A stretch of DNA of 5,736 bases from Bacilli bacterium (GTDB lineage: Bacteria > Bacillota_I > Bacilli_A > ML615J-28 > CAG-698): NCBI GenBank assembly GCA_028691905.1, contig JAQUYJ010000063.1, positions 1 to 5,736 of the forward strand, read 5' to 3'. Below are positions 1 through 5,736 of the stretch, piece after piece. Every line of letters begins with the position of its first letter. Position 1 is the first letter of the stretch. The translations under genes and the position numbers were made by a program. A model generated the notes under the pieces. It was given only the letters and a program-made list of their open reading frames with translations. It was not told where the DNA came from and made no database searches.

Positions 1-1530
1 TTCCGAAAAATCCGCTGCCGATACATAGCTTGCTATTGGACTTAATTCGGTCGGATAATAAGCATCATTATGGGTACGGATATGATAAACAATAGCATTC
101 ATATTCCATTCTACCATTTTATCCAATACATCCAACAATTGATTTTGCATTTGCTCCTTGGATGAGTATCGGGAAATATCACCAACGATATGGGAAACCC
201 ACACTCCTCTAAATTCCTTTTCTTTTTGAACATAGGTGTCAACTGTCTGAATCTGAGTCGTGGAATTGCGGTAATACACCGGTGTTCCATTGGAATAATA
301 AGGTGTTGTCCAAACGGCTTGTAAAGTGACATTGTCTTCAAAACGATAGACAAACGGTGCTTTTACTTCCACATTGTTATAATGCCACATGACAAATTCA
401 GAACCTGATTTTGTAGGAGTGGGCAGAGTCGTAACCGTCGTATGAGTCCCCACCTGAACACTGGTTTGACTCGTTCCTCCTCTGGAATCGAAAGAAAGCG
501 TATAGGTTGCATTTTCAACCCAGATTGCAACAATTGTTACATCTTCATATACCCGTAAACTTTCAAGGCGGATTCCATCCTTGCTCCAGCCCCCAAAAAT
601 ATAAGCCGTTCTTGTCTGATTGGGTAAAGCCGCATAGTTTCCGGAATCATAATCCTGGGTAAATGTTTCACTGTTATATCCTAAATCGTAGGTAACCGTA
701 AAGGTTCCCGATGAGTATTTCGCAATAACAATTGTATTCGATTGAATATTTGTAAAATCCTTGCTCCAGCCAAGGAATGCATATCCTTCCCGGACAGGAT
801 CCTGGGGTGCGGTTGCACTGCTTCCTTCTGTTACATTTTCTTCTTTCAATACGGTTCCGTCATAATCGATAAATTGTACGAGGTAAGTTACTTCTTCATA
901 TAACGGGTGAACTTGTAAATGGGAAAAGACAGCGGAGAAATCTTCACTCCAGCCCAAGAATACATATCCTTCCCGTTCTGCCAGAAATGGTGCACTTACC
1001 CCAAAGCCATAATTCACTTCTTCAAATTTCAATAAAACACCTTCGTGATTGTAGAAAGAAACCATAAATGTTGCTACTTCATACAGCGCCTGAATGGTCA
1101 TTTCCTGTGTTACCTGATTAAACTCTTCGCTCCAACCGGTGAATCGGTAACCTGTCCTAACCGGAACCTCAGGAGCAGTAGCTCTTTCACCGATTGGTAC
1201 CATCTGTGTTTTCAAGATGGTTCCGTCATAATCTTCAAATACAACTTCAACCGTAGGAGAACTCCACAGTGCATACAGGGTTATTGATTGATCAATCAGA
1301 TCCAGACTGGCGGGATCGGTAAATGCCCGATCAAAAAACCATCCTTCAAACAGATATCCCTCTTTAACAGGTGTTGGCAATACTTCCAGTTGATTTAAAT
1401 AAACGGGTTCAATCGGTTCACCACCATAGGTGTCAAACGCAACCCGAACGTCTTGATTGGTAAGGTATTCACAACCTGTTATCGTAAATAACAAAAAGAA
1501 TAACCCCAAAATAATCGATATTTTTTTCAT
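1..1530 (-). CDS. Lipoprotein with six InlB-type repeats and an N-terminal GHL10 (family 10-like glycosyl hydrolase) segment, 3' end outside window
   Basis: The frame is open from the ATG at 1530 to the left edge, giving 510 residues without a stop, so the gene is partial. Residues 1-20 form a lipoprotein signal peptide: MKK, a hydrophobic core, then the lipobox TITGC with Cys20 as the predicted lipidated residue. Six InlB/Listeria-Bacteroides repeats follow (about 28-89, 94-150, 155-211, 216-272, 277-337, 343-407). Most have the GY-x-F-x-GW core and end in an aromatic such as LYALW or IVAIW. After a linker, residues 439-510 read EFRGVWVSH, then QLLDVLDKM, NAIVYHIR, NDAYYP and LSPIA, which matches the N-terminal part of the GHL10/DUF187 barrel (YngK-like). 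The catalytic part would lie beyond the window. The inferred role is a surface-anchored glycan-active enzyme on a repeat stalk; the substrate is unknown. The start is supported by AAGGAG at 1537-1542, 6 nt upstream, and by a strong promoter. It is transcribed separately from pyk. Confidence 0.93.
   Translation of the reverse strand, partial: MKKISIILGLFFLLFTITGCEYLTNQDVRVAFDTYGGEPIEPVYLNQLEVLPTPVKEGYLFEGWFFDRAFTDPASLDLIDQSITLYALWSSPTVEVVFEDYDGTILKTQMVPIGERATAPEVPVRTGYRFTGWSEEFNQVTQEMTIQALYEVATFMVSFYNHEGVLLKFEEVNYGFGVSAPFLAEREGYVFLGWSEDFSAVFSHLQVHPLYEEVTYLVQFIDYDGTVLKEENVTEGSSATAPQDPVREGYAFLGWSKDFTNIQSNTIVIAKYSSGTFTVTYDLGYNSETFTQDYDSGNYAALPNQTRTAYIFGGWSKDGIRLESLRVYEDVTIVAIWVENATYTLSFDSRGGTSQTSVQVGTHTTVTTLPTPTKSGSEFVMWHYNNVEVKAPFVYRFEDNVTLQAVWTTPYYSNGTPVYYRNSTTQIQTVDTYVQKEKEFRGVWVSHIVGDISRYSSKEQMQNQLLDVLDKMVEWNMNAIVYHIRTHNDAYYPTELSPIASYVSAADFSE
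310..1449 (-). repeat. Six tandem InlB/Listeria-Bacteroides (Flg_new-type) protein repeats
   Basis: These are coding repeats of about 57-65 residues within the lipoprotein gene. Approximate positions are 1264-1449, 1081-1251, 898-1068, 715-885, 520-702 and 310-504. Copies 1 and 6 have the classical F-D-x-x-GG opening. Copies 2 and 4 open with DYDGT-x-LK, and copies 2-4 have GW-S-[EK]-[ED]-F in place of the usual GW-[FY]. Copies 3 and 4 are close at DNA level: the 36-nt blocks at 940-975 and 757-792 differ at six positions by my count. Copies 2 and 4 share an identical 15-nt run encoding DYDGT. This suggests fairly recent duplication of the middle units. In known proteins such repeats form small beta-grasp-like modules that act as stalks or adhesive surfaces. 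Confidence 0.88.
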
Positions 1531-1536
1531 CAGCTT

Positions 1537-1542
1537 CTCCTT
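1537..1542 (-). promoter_or_regulatory. Ribosome binding site of the InlB-repeat lipoprotein gene
   Basis: The minus strand reads AAGGAG, 6 nt before the ATG at 1530. This is a strong Shine-Dalgarno match that fixes the start. Because the promoter is so close, the site lies almost at the 5' end of the predicted transcript. Confidence 0.85.
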
Positions 1543-1551
1543 ACTTCGCTT

Positions 1552-1580
1552 ATTATACAAATATTCATTCCTAAAGTCAA
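1552..1580 (-). promoter_or_regulatory. Near-consensus sigma-A promoter of the InlB-repeat lipoprotein gene
   Basis: The minus strand has a -35 of TTGACT (1575-1580), a 17-nt spacer and a -10 of TATAAT (1552-1557). This is 11 of 12 consensus positions with optimal spacing. The start point is expected near 1545, leaving a leader of only about 15 nt that is mostly the Shine-Dalgarno region. I see no operator-like inverted repeat over it. It lies downstream of the pyk terminator, so this gene appears to be independently and strongly expressed. Confidence 0.85.
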
Positions 1581-1653
1581 TGAAATATTCCGATTGTACT
1601 TTGTTGAATACAAACGTTTTCTTATTATATAGTGTTTTTCTTAAAATTACATT

Positions 1654-1685
1654 AAAAAAGCAATGATTCATTTCATTGCTTTTTT
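1654..1685 (-). terminator. Intrinsic terminator of the pyruvate kinase gene
   Basis: A perfect 13-bp stem (arms 1654-1666 and 1673-1685) encloses a 6-nt loop. On the minus strand the arms read AAAAAAGCAATGA and TCATTGCTTTTTT, so the 3' arm ends in six T. It begins 5 nt after the pyk stop. The A and T tracts make it symmetrical and potentially bidirectional, but only the minus strand has a gene feeding into it. It separates pyk from the next lipoprotein gene. Confidence 0.9.
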
Positions 1686-1690
1686 GAACA

Positions 1691-3109
1691 CTATGCTTTG
1701 TGTATTTTTAAAATTCCTGTTTGCAAATTGCTTTTGTTTACTCCTCCGGCCAAAACAATCATATCATCAGTTGTAATCATTTTTGCCTGTCTTGCTGCAT
1801 CAATTGCCTGATCAAACGCTTCTTCAATTGATTCAGATAAACTGTTAATCAAAATAGGATAGGTGTTCCATGCCAACCGTAATTGATGAAAAGATTTTTC
1901 ATCAGCAGTTGCTGCTATAATGAATGTATTGGGTCGATAGTTGGCAATACTCCTTGCTGTAGTCCCTTTCCTGGTTACTGCAATGATTGCTTTCGCATTA
2001 ATTTGGTTTGCGGAAATAACAGCAGCATTGGCGATTGCACTCATTACAGCAAATCCCAAATCCAAATGATTTGTTTCAAACCGCTTTTTATAATTAATGC
2101 TCTGTTCAGTGGTTTCTGCTATCATTGCCATCGCTTTTACACTTTCGACAGGATAATCACCCATAGCGGTTTCTCCTGAAAGCATAATGATCGTTGTTCC
2201 GTCATATATGGCATTGGCAACATCGGATACTTCTGCCCGTGTTGGTCTTGGATTTTTTGTCATGGACTCCAGCATTTGCGTAGCGGTGATAACATGCTTC
2301 CCGGAACGGTAGCATTTCTTGATCAGTTCTTTTTGAATAATCGGCAGTTCGTTGAATGGAATTTCTACTCCCATATCGCCCCGTGCCACCATGATTCCGT
2401 CGGCTACTTTTATAATGTCATCAGCGTTCTTGATACCCTGGGCGTTTTCTATTTTCGCAAATATCCGAATATTGTTTCCTTTATGGCTGTCGAGGAAAGC
2501 TCTCATTTCCAGTAAATCAGCTGCTGTTCTTGTGAAAGAAGCAGCAATAAAATCGATTCCCTGCTCAATCCCAAAAAGTAAATCCGCTTTGTCTTTATCG
2601 CTCATATAGGGAAGTTTGACTACAACATTGGGAATATTCATACTTTTTTTGTTGGATAGTTTTCCGCTGTTTAAAGCTTTACAGATGACATTATTGTCTT
2701 CAATTCGAATGACTTCAAATGCTACTTTTCCATCATCGACCAAAATGGTGTTTCCAGCATGAACATCTTCATAAAGATGACTGCATGTTGTTCCGATTCC
2801 TTGTTCATTTCCGATTGTTTCGTATTTTCCATAGAAAGTGAATTCCTGGTTTTCTTCAATTTCAATAAAATCCTTTTCAAATTTATAAAGACGGATTTCC
2901 GGACCTTTGGTATCTAAAATAATGGGAATAGAAAGTCCCAGTTCTTTTCTTAACTGTTTGATTTTCTCAATTCTTCCTAATTGTTCCTGATGATCCCCAT
3001 GAGAGAAATTAAGCCGTGCTGCATCCATTCCTGCCAGTACTAATTTTTTCAGTTTACTGTACTGATCAACAGCCGGTCCCAGGGTACATATAATTTTTGT
3101 TTTTCTCAT
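1691..3109 (-). CDS. pyk: Pyruvate kinase, short form without C-terminal PEP-utiliser domain
   Basis: This enzyme transfers phosphate from phosphoenolpyruvate to ADP, giving pyruvate and ATP in the last step of glycolysis; it is cytoplasmic and usually a tetramer. The 472 residues match the E. coli PykF length. They lack the extra C-terminal domain of Bacillus-type enzymes of about 585 residues. Visible landmarks: ARLNFSHG (31-38), ILDTKGPEIR (64-73), the B domain with VDDGK (124-128), the signature AKIEN with catalytic Lys219 and metal ligand Glu221, ARGDMGVEIP with Asp245 (242-251), TATQMLESM (275-283) with NPRPTRAE from 286, and SGETAMGDYP (311-320). The C domain covers about 341-472 and ends in LKIHKA. 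Two details are unusual: Leu74 directly after GPEIR, where Thr is common, and a C-terminal loop without the usual GTTN-like effector motif. The ATG at 3109 follows AGGAG (3118-3122) by 8 nt. The gene probably has its own promoter, with possible read-through from the lipoprotein gene upstream. Confidence 0.98.
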   Translation of the reverse strand: MRKTKIICTLGPAVDQYSKLKKLVLAGMDAARLNFSHGDHQEQLGRIEKIKQLRKELGLSIPIILDTKGPEIRLYKFEKDFIEIEENQEFTFYGKYETIGNEQGIGTTCSHLYEDVHAGNTILVDDGKVAFEVIRIEDNNVICKALNSGKLSNKKSMNIPNVVVKLPYMSDKDKADLLFGIEQGIDFIAASFTRTAADLLEMRAFLDSHKGNNIRIFAKIENAQGIKNADDIIKVADGIMVARGDMGVEIPFNELPIIQKELIKKCYRSGKHVITATQMLESMTKNPRPTRAEVSDVANAIYDGTTIIMLSGETAMGDYPVESVKAMAMIAETTEQSINYKKRFETNHLDLGFAVMSAIANAAVISANQINAKAIIAVTRKGTTARSIANYRPNTFIIAATADEKSFHQLRLAWNTYPILINSLSESIEEAFDQAIDAARQAKMITTDDMIVLAGGVNKSNLQTGILKIHKA

Positions 3110-3117
3110 AATTGTTA

Positions 3118-3122
3118 CTCCT
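3118..3122 (-). promoter_or_regulatory. Ribosome binding site of pyk
   Basis: The minus strand reads AGGAG, 8 nt upstream of the ATG at 3109. This supports that start, which also coincides with the conserved MRKTKIICTLGP N-terminus of pyruvate kinases. Confidence 0.85.
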
Positions 3123-3133
3123 AATCTATGTTT

Positions 3134-3162
3134 ATTTTATCACAAAACTTCGTTATAAGCAA
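3134..3162 (-). promoter_or_regulatory. Probable extended -10 promoter of pyk
   Basis: The minus strand has TTGCTT (3157-3162), a 17-nt spacer and TAAAAT (3134-3139). The -10 is preceded by TGA, giving the extended TGn element. The -35 is weak (three of six positions), and the extended -10 could compensate. The expected start is near 3127, with a leader of about 18 nt. It fills the 60-nt gap behind the upstream lipoprotein gene, for which I find no convincing terminator, so pyk may be both independently transcribed and reached by read-through. Confidence 0.6.
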
Positions 3163-3169
3163 TAAAAAA

Positions 3170-4696
3170 TCATGGAATTTGCAATGCAATCGGTTGCAGA
3201 TATTCTAAATATACTTTACCTTCTGTTTCAACAACCTCCAGCATTTGCGCGAACAAAACGAAATTTTCATAATAGTAGCTGTCTTGATATTTTATATTCA
3301 GCAGTTGATATTCATACAATCCCAATGGATCAAACAGTAAATTGGTTAAAACAAAATCGGTACCTACTTTGGTATACGTGACATTATCAATTTCCGCATC
3401 AAGGGGGGTGCCGTTTTGGTCGACTATATGAATAATAATTCCTTCAGCCTGCGGGAACAGATAAATCGTACTTTCCCATGTTTCCTCCTGCTTGGAAGCA
3501 GAAGTAATAGCATCCAGCTCATTGGCCATGACATAACCGTCAATTTGAGAAGGATACTGTTCGAACTGGGTGAAAACATGATTTTCATCCGCTTGATAGA
3601 CTACTTCATCAATCGAAATCTCTTCCAGATAAACTCCGTTGACAGCATCAAAATAATTGATTTTTAACGGGTGGAGAACAGGACTCAAGAAATCATCTGC
3701 CATAATAGAGACAAAGGGGTTTCCATAGGCAAATCCTTTATGATAATGAAAATATATTTTGCTTTCATCAAAGCTGACAAAAAACAGTTCCGCATAAACA
3801 GAAATATAAATAGTCTGAATATCCTTCCCCTCAATACTAATCGGAGCAGGATAAATATGATTGTTTAATTCATAATATAAATTGTTTTTGATATAGGTAG
3901 GTGCACTTGCTGAGATCGTGTAACTACGATAATGCATCCCATCATCAATTGAAGTTAAATATTGATCTTGTGTCAGCTTCATGTAGTGTGTTTTTCGGGT
4001 AAAATAATTAAAATAGTAAATTTCCTGGTTTTTTTCAACAACATAATGATATTTACCCTGCGCCGGAATTCCCATTAAGACTTCATCTGTATGTGCTTTA
4101 CGAACACTAAGTAAATATTGATTCGCTTTATCGGTGGATAATATTACCTGATCGGTACGTGGCAAAATAATTTCTTTCTTAACCACCCCTGTAATCAAAT
4201 CATCCGGAGTCAACTGAATTGTTTTTTCCTGATAATCGATTCCGGCTCGGATGGTAATCGTCAGAAATTGATCTCTGCTGGGAAGCTGGGTGGTGAAATA
4301 ATCTTCCTCCTGAACAAAATCCCAACCCAAAACCTCCACATCTTCCAATGGAGCTTCTGTGATAACCCGGATGGAAACCATTGTTTTTTTGGTTTCTTTA
4401 AATGTTATATTTTTTTCAACAAGACCACTCAACAGTTCCTCTGAAGAGATGGAAATCGTTTTGGATAAGTATCCGTCATAAGAGAGACAGATGTCAACCG
4501 GAGCAATTGACTTCACTTTCAGTTCAAATTCCTTCTTGCTCGAGTCGTATGTCCCCACCCCTCTTGAATAGGTGATTTCCGGTTCAACCTGGGAGTCTAT
4601 ATACAGTATTACAGTAGCTTCTTGATTGATATGGCTGATAGCATTGCCGCAGCCCCCCAAAAACAAAACAAACAGAATAAAAATTATTTTTTTCAT
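3170..4696 (-). CDS. Lipoprotein of unknown function with internal beta-rich repeats
   Basis: I do not recognise the family. From the chosen ATG the product has 508 residues. It starts with MKK, a hydrophobic stretch and the lipobox FLGGC, with Cys16 as the predicted lipid anchor, so it should sit on the outer face of the cytoplasmic membrane. Residues about 25-180 hold two copies of a unit of about 75 residues ending in KTI-x(5-6)-[DE]-L-[LI]-[ST]-G-x-V, and the motif recurs more weakly near 235 and 330. The tail, about 420-470, contains IIHIVDQNGTPLDAEI, which resembles carboxypeptidase-regulatory or CNA-B-like beta sandwiches; this is a weak resemblance. The protein is rich in Tyr and acidic residues, and I see no catalytic motif. 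It lies 9 nt after the permease stop and is probably co-transcribed, so a role as an extracytoplasmic partner of that transporter is an inference. TTG 4702, ATG 4699 and ATG 4696 are in frame. AGGG at 4704-4707 is best spaced (7 nt) for 4696. Confidence 0.88.
   Translation of the reverse strand: MKKIIFILFVLFLGGCGNAISHINQEATVILYIDSQVEPEITYSRGVGTYDSSKKEFELKVKSIAPVDICLSYDGYLSKTISISSEELLSGLVEKNITFKETKKTMVSIRVITEAPLEDVEVLGWDFVQEEDYFTTQLPSRDQFLTITIRAGIDYQEKTIQLTPDDLITGVVKKEIILPRTDQVILSTDKANQYLLSVRKAHTDEVLMGIPAQGKYHYVVEKNQEIYYFNYFTRKTHYMKLTQDQYLTSIDDGMHYRSYTISASAPTYIKNNLYYELNNHIYPAPISIEGKDIQTIYISVYAELFFVSFDESKIYFHYHKGFAYGNPFVSIMADDFLSPVLHPLKINYFDAVNGVYLEEISIDEVVYQADENHVFTQFEQYPSQIDGYVMANELDAITSASKQEETWESTIYLFPQAEGIIIHIVDQNGTPLDAEIDNVTYTKVGTDFVLTNLLFDPLGLYEYQLLNIKYQDSYYYENFVLFAQMLEVVETEGKVYLEYLQPIALQIP
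4157..4624 (-). repeat. Two tandem diverged copies of a unit of about 75 residues within the lipoprotein
   Basis: The copies occupy about 4394-4624 and 4157-4387. Each runs from a beta-rich opening to a conserved ending. The endings (4403-4462 and 4166-4225) align without gaps: KTISISSEELLSGLVEK in the first copy and KTIQLTPDDLITGVVKK in the second. Over 24 residues, about nine are identical and most others are conservative. A further weaker copy of the ending, KTHYMKLTQDQYLTS, lies at about 3950-3994, and FVSIMADDFLSPVL lies at about 3675-3720. The DNA is too diverged for recent duplication. The pattern recalls PEGA or carboxypeptidase-regulatory beta domains but lacks their standard signatures. 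Confidence 0.6.
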
Positions 4697-4703
4697 CATC
4701 AAT

Positions 4704-4707
4704 CCCT
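4704..4707 (-). promoter_or_regulatory. Start-deciding ribosome binding site overlapping the permease stop
   Basis: The minus strand reads TAGGGA, in which the TAG (4706-4708) is the permease stop codon and AGGG (4704-4707) is the only Shine-Dalgarno-like match nearby. It lies 1 nt from TTG 4702, 4 nt from ATG 4699 and 7 nt from ATG 4696, favouring the last. The overlap of stop codon and binding site suggests translational coupling of the two genes. Confidence 0.55.
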
Positions 4708-5736
4708 ACTTTTCTTCTTTTAATATCGTCAAAATCGGTTGATGTGCTACTTGATGACAGGCAATTTGTGAATATAAAAAACTGATTCCTATTTCAAACA
4801 GACCGACTACCAGCAGTGTGACAAAAAAGTAAATGAATTGGACAGATAGCTGGATTGGAAAGATTTGCTCTAAATAGGCAAATCCCCGATCAACCAGTGT
4901 TTTGATTAAATAGGACAGCCCTCCCCCAAACAGGAGCGTCCAGACAAAGGACTTCCCAAAAATAAGCATCATTTCCACAAAATACAGTTTGGGTATCAAT
5001 TTCTCTTTTGCACCGATGGCTCTCATCACACCGATATAATTGATCCGGGTCTGTACGGAATAGTGAATGGAATTATACAGATTCAAAAGCGTTGCAAAGA
5101 AAATCACTCCGCCGAATATCAATAAAATAGTGATAACATAGGCACTCACCCGATCAATCATGCGATATTCACGGTACATAAAATTCAAGTAGGGACTGTA
5201 ATGACCCCCTGTATACGCCAAATCATAAAAACGGGATATTTTAGGCTCAGCCTTTTTCGCACTTCGATAATCCGTACATTGCAGCAATGTATTCAACACC
5301 GGCTGACTGGCTGTATTGTAACTCTGTGTTTCATAGTATGCTCCGAGTCCGATGGGTATGAACGCTTTTTGAGCCAGGGCTGCCTGGCTGGTAATATCAG
5401 TTAGCTCCGTCGAAGCATAGGTATGAACCAAACGACTGTAGACATACTCATCTTCTTCGTAAACCGTCCATTTCGAGATGGGTAAGAAACTTTCCCCTTC
5501 TGTGTACATTGCATTCTGATGAATCCAGATATGCGCTTCATTCTGTCTGGACAATAACTGATAGATTTCCTTTTTTAAAATGCCGACTACTTCAAAGTTT
5601 TCCATCATAGTATAATATCCGTTGTAATTTTTCGCATTTGCAAGAAAAGTATCATTGGGATTGGTGTTATTGTCGATTAATTCATAACTGCTTACATAGT
5701 ACAGTATACTGATCTGTTGGTGCAGAATGTCTTCTG
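4706..5736 (-). CDS. ABC transporter permease, FtsX/MacB type, 5' end outside window
   Basis: The frame stays open to the right edge. The 42 codons upstream of the in-frame ATG at 5608 contain no stop, and that ATG lacks a good ribosome binding site, so it is internal. The visible part has 342 residues. About 1-195 form an extracytoplasmic region containing FEVVGIL, the F-x-V-VGI pattern often seen in MacB periplasmic-core-like domains. Three membrane segments follow, at about 197-220, 251-277 and 298-322. Between the first two lies YIGVMRAIGAKEK (about 233-245), the FtsX-family cytoplasmic coupling loop (typically G-x-x-RAIGA). The protein ends in HQPILTILKEEK, as is usual for the family. 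Such permeases work with an ATPase to move lipoproteins, peptides or drugs, or act as mechanotransmitters. Whether an ATPase is fused at the N-terminus or encoded separately cannot be seen. The downstream lipoprotein gene is tightly coupled. Confidence 0.9.
   Translation of the reverse strand, partial: EDILHQQISILYYVSSYELIDNNTNPNDTFLANAKNYNGYYTMMENFEVVGILKKEIYQLLSRQNEAHIWIHQNAMYTEGESFLPISKWTVYEEDEYVYSRLVHTYASTELTDITSQAALAQKAFIPIGLGAYYETQSYNTASQPVLNTLLQCTDYRSAKKAEPKISRFYDLAYTGGHYSPYLNFMYREYRMIDRVSAYVITILLIFGGVIFFATLLNLYNSIHYSVQTRINYIGVMRAIGAKEKLIPKLYFVEMMLIFGKSFVWTLLFGGGLSYLIKTLVDRGFAYLEQIFPIQLSVQFIYFFVTLLVVGLFEIGISFLYSQIACHQVAHQPILTILKEEK

Noticed and set aside
111..353. Minus-strand 80-codon frame within the left part of the window
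   Set aside because: It lies out of frame inside the InlB-repeat/GHL10 gene, which runs open through the same bases with recognisable domains.
1581..1650. Possible small RNA or riboswitch in the gap downstream of pyk
   Set aside because: The stretch is short and AT-rich with no stable hairpin beyond the pyk terminator, and it is upstream of the promoter rather than in a leader.
1457..1666. Plus-strand open frame of 69 codons across the pyk-lipoprotein gap
   Set aside because: It overlaps the lipoprotein signal peptide region, the promoter and the terminator stem, has low-complexity AT-rich composition and lacks a ribosome binding site.
1883..2609. Plus-strand open frames of 79-98 codons opposite pyruvate kinase
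   Set aside because: They are antisense to a fully conserved enzyme, and their translations resemble no protein; they follow from the codon pattern of pyk.
3140..3162. Possible CcpA (cre) operator upstream of pyk
   Set aside because: Only an AACG core is present; the flanking positions do not form the expected pseudo-palindrome.
3163..3199. Possible terminator after the unknown lipoprotein gene
   Set aside because: There is a T-run after the stop and a small TGCAA-CCGA-TTGCA hairpin inside the last codons, but they are about 20 nt apart and the stem is only 5 bp, so this is not a credible intrinsic terminator.
3172..3868. Plus-strand open frames of 65-83 codons opposite the unknown lipoprotein
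   Set aside because: They are antisense and have no ribosome binding sites, while the minus-strand frame has a signal peptide, lipobox and coherent repeats.

Overview
All four genes in this AT-rich window lie on the minus strand, so transcription runs from the right edge to the left edge. TGA is used as a stop (lipoprotein gene at 3170-4696) and tryptophan is encoded by TGG, so the standard bacterial code applies. The promoters are sigma-A-like and the Shine-Dalgarno sites are AGGAG-type. Two genes encode lipoproteins with Gram-positive-style signal peptides, and one carries Listeria-type InlB repeats. This suggests a low-GC Bacillota, possibly Erysipelotrichia or a walled relative of the Acholeplasma/Haloplasma group. 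The placement below phylum is a guess.

Layout in transcription order: (1) 5736-4706, the C-terminal 342 residues of an FtsX/MacB-type ABC transporter permease whose start lies beyond the window. (2) 4696-3170, a lipoprotein of unknown function, 9 nt downstream of the permease stop and therefore very probably in the same operon. Its N-terminal half consists of diverged copies of a unit of about 75 residues. (3) 3109-1691, pyruvate kinase (short 472-residue form), with its own likely extended -10 promoter in the 73-nt gap and a perfect 13-bp hairpin terminator just after its stop. (4) 1530-1, the N-terminal 510 residues of a second lipoprotein, with six InlB/Listeria-Bacteroides repeats followed by the start of a family-10-like glycosyl hydrolase (GHL10) domain. 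It has its own near-consensus promoter and runs off the left edge.

Functionally, a housekeeping glycolytic gene sits between two cell-surface modules. The permease and first lipoprotein look like a membrane and extracytoplasmic pair. The second lipoprotein looks like a surface-anchored carbohydrate-active or wall-active protein presented on a repeat stalk. I found no tRNA, rRNA, CRISPR array, insertion sequence or riboswitch. The longest stretch without a gene is 160 nt (1531-1690), and the terminator and promoter there account for most of it. No complete, clearly new multi-gene system is visible. The least-explained items are the repeat-bearing lipoprotein coupled to the permease and the InlB-repeat/GHL10 architecture.
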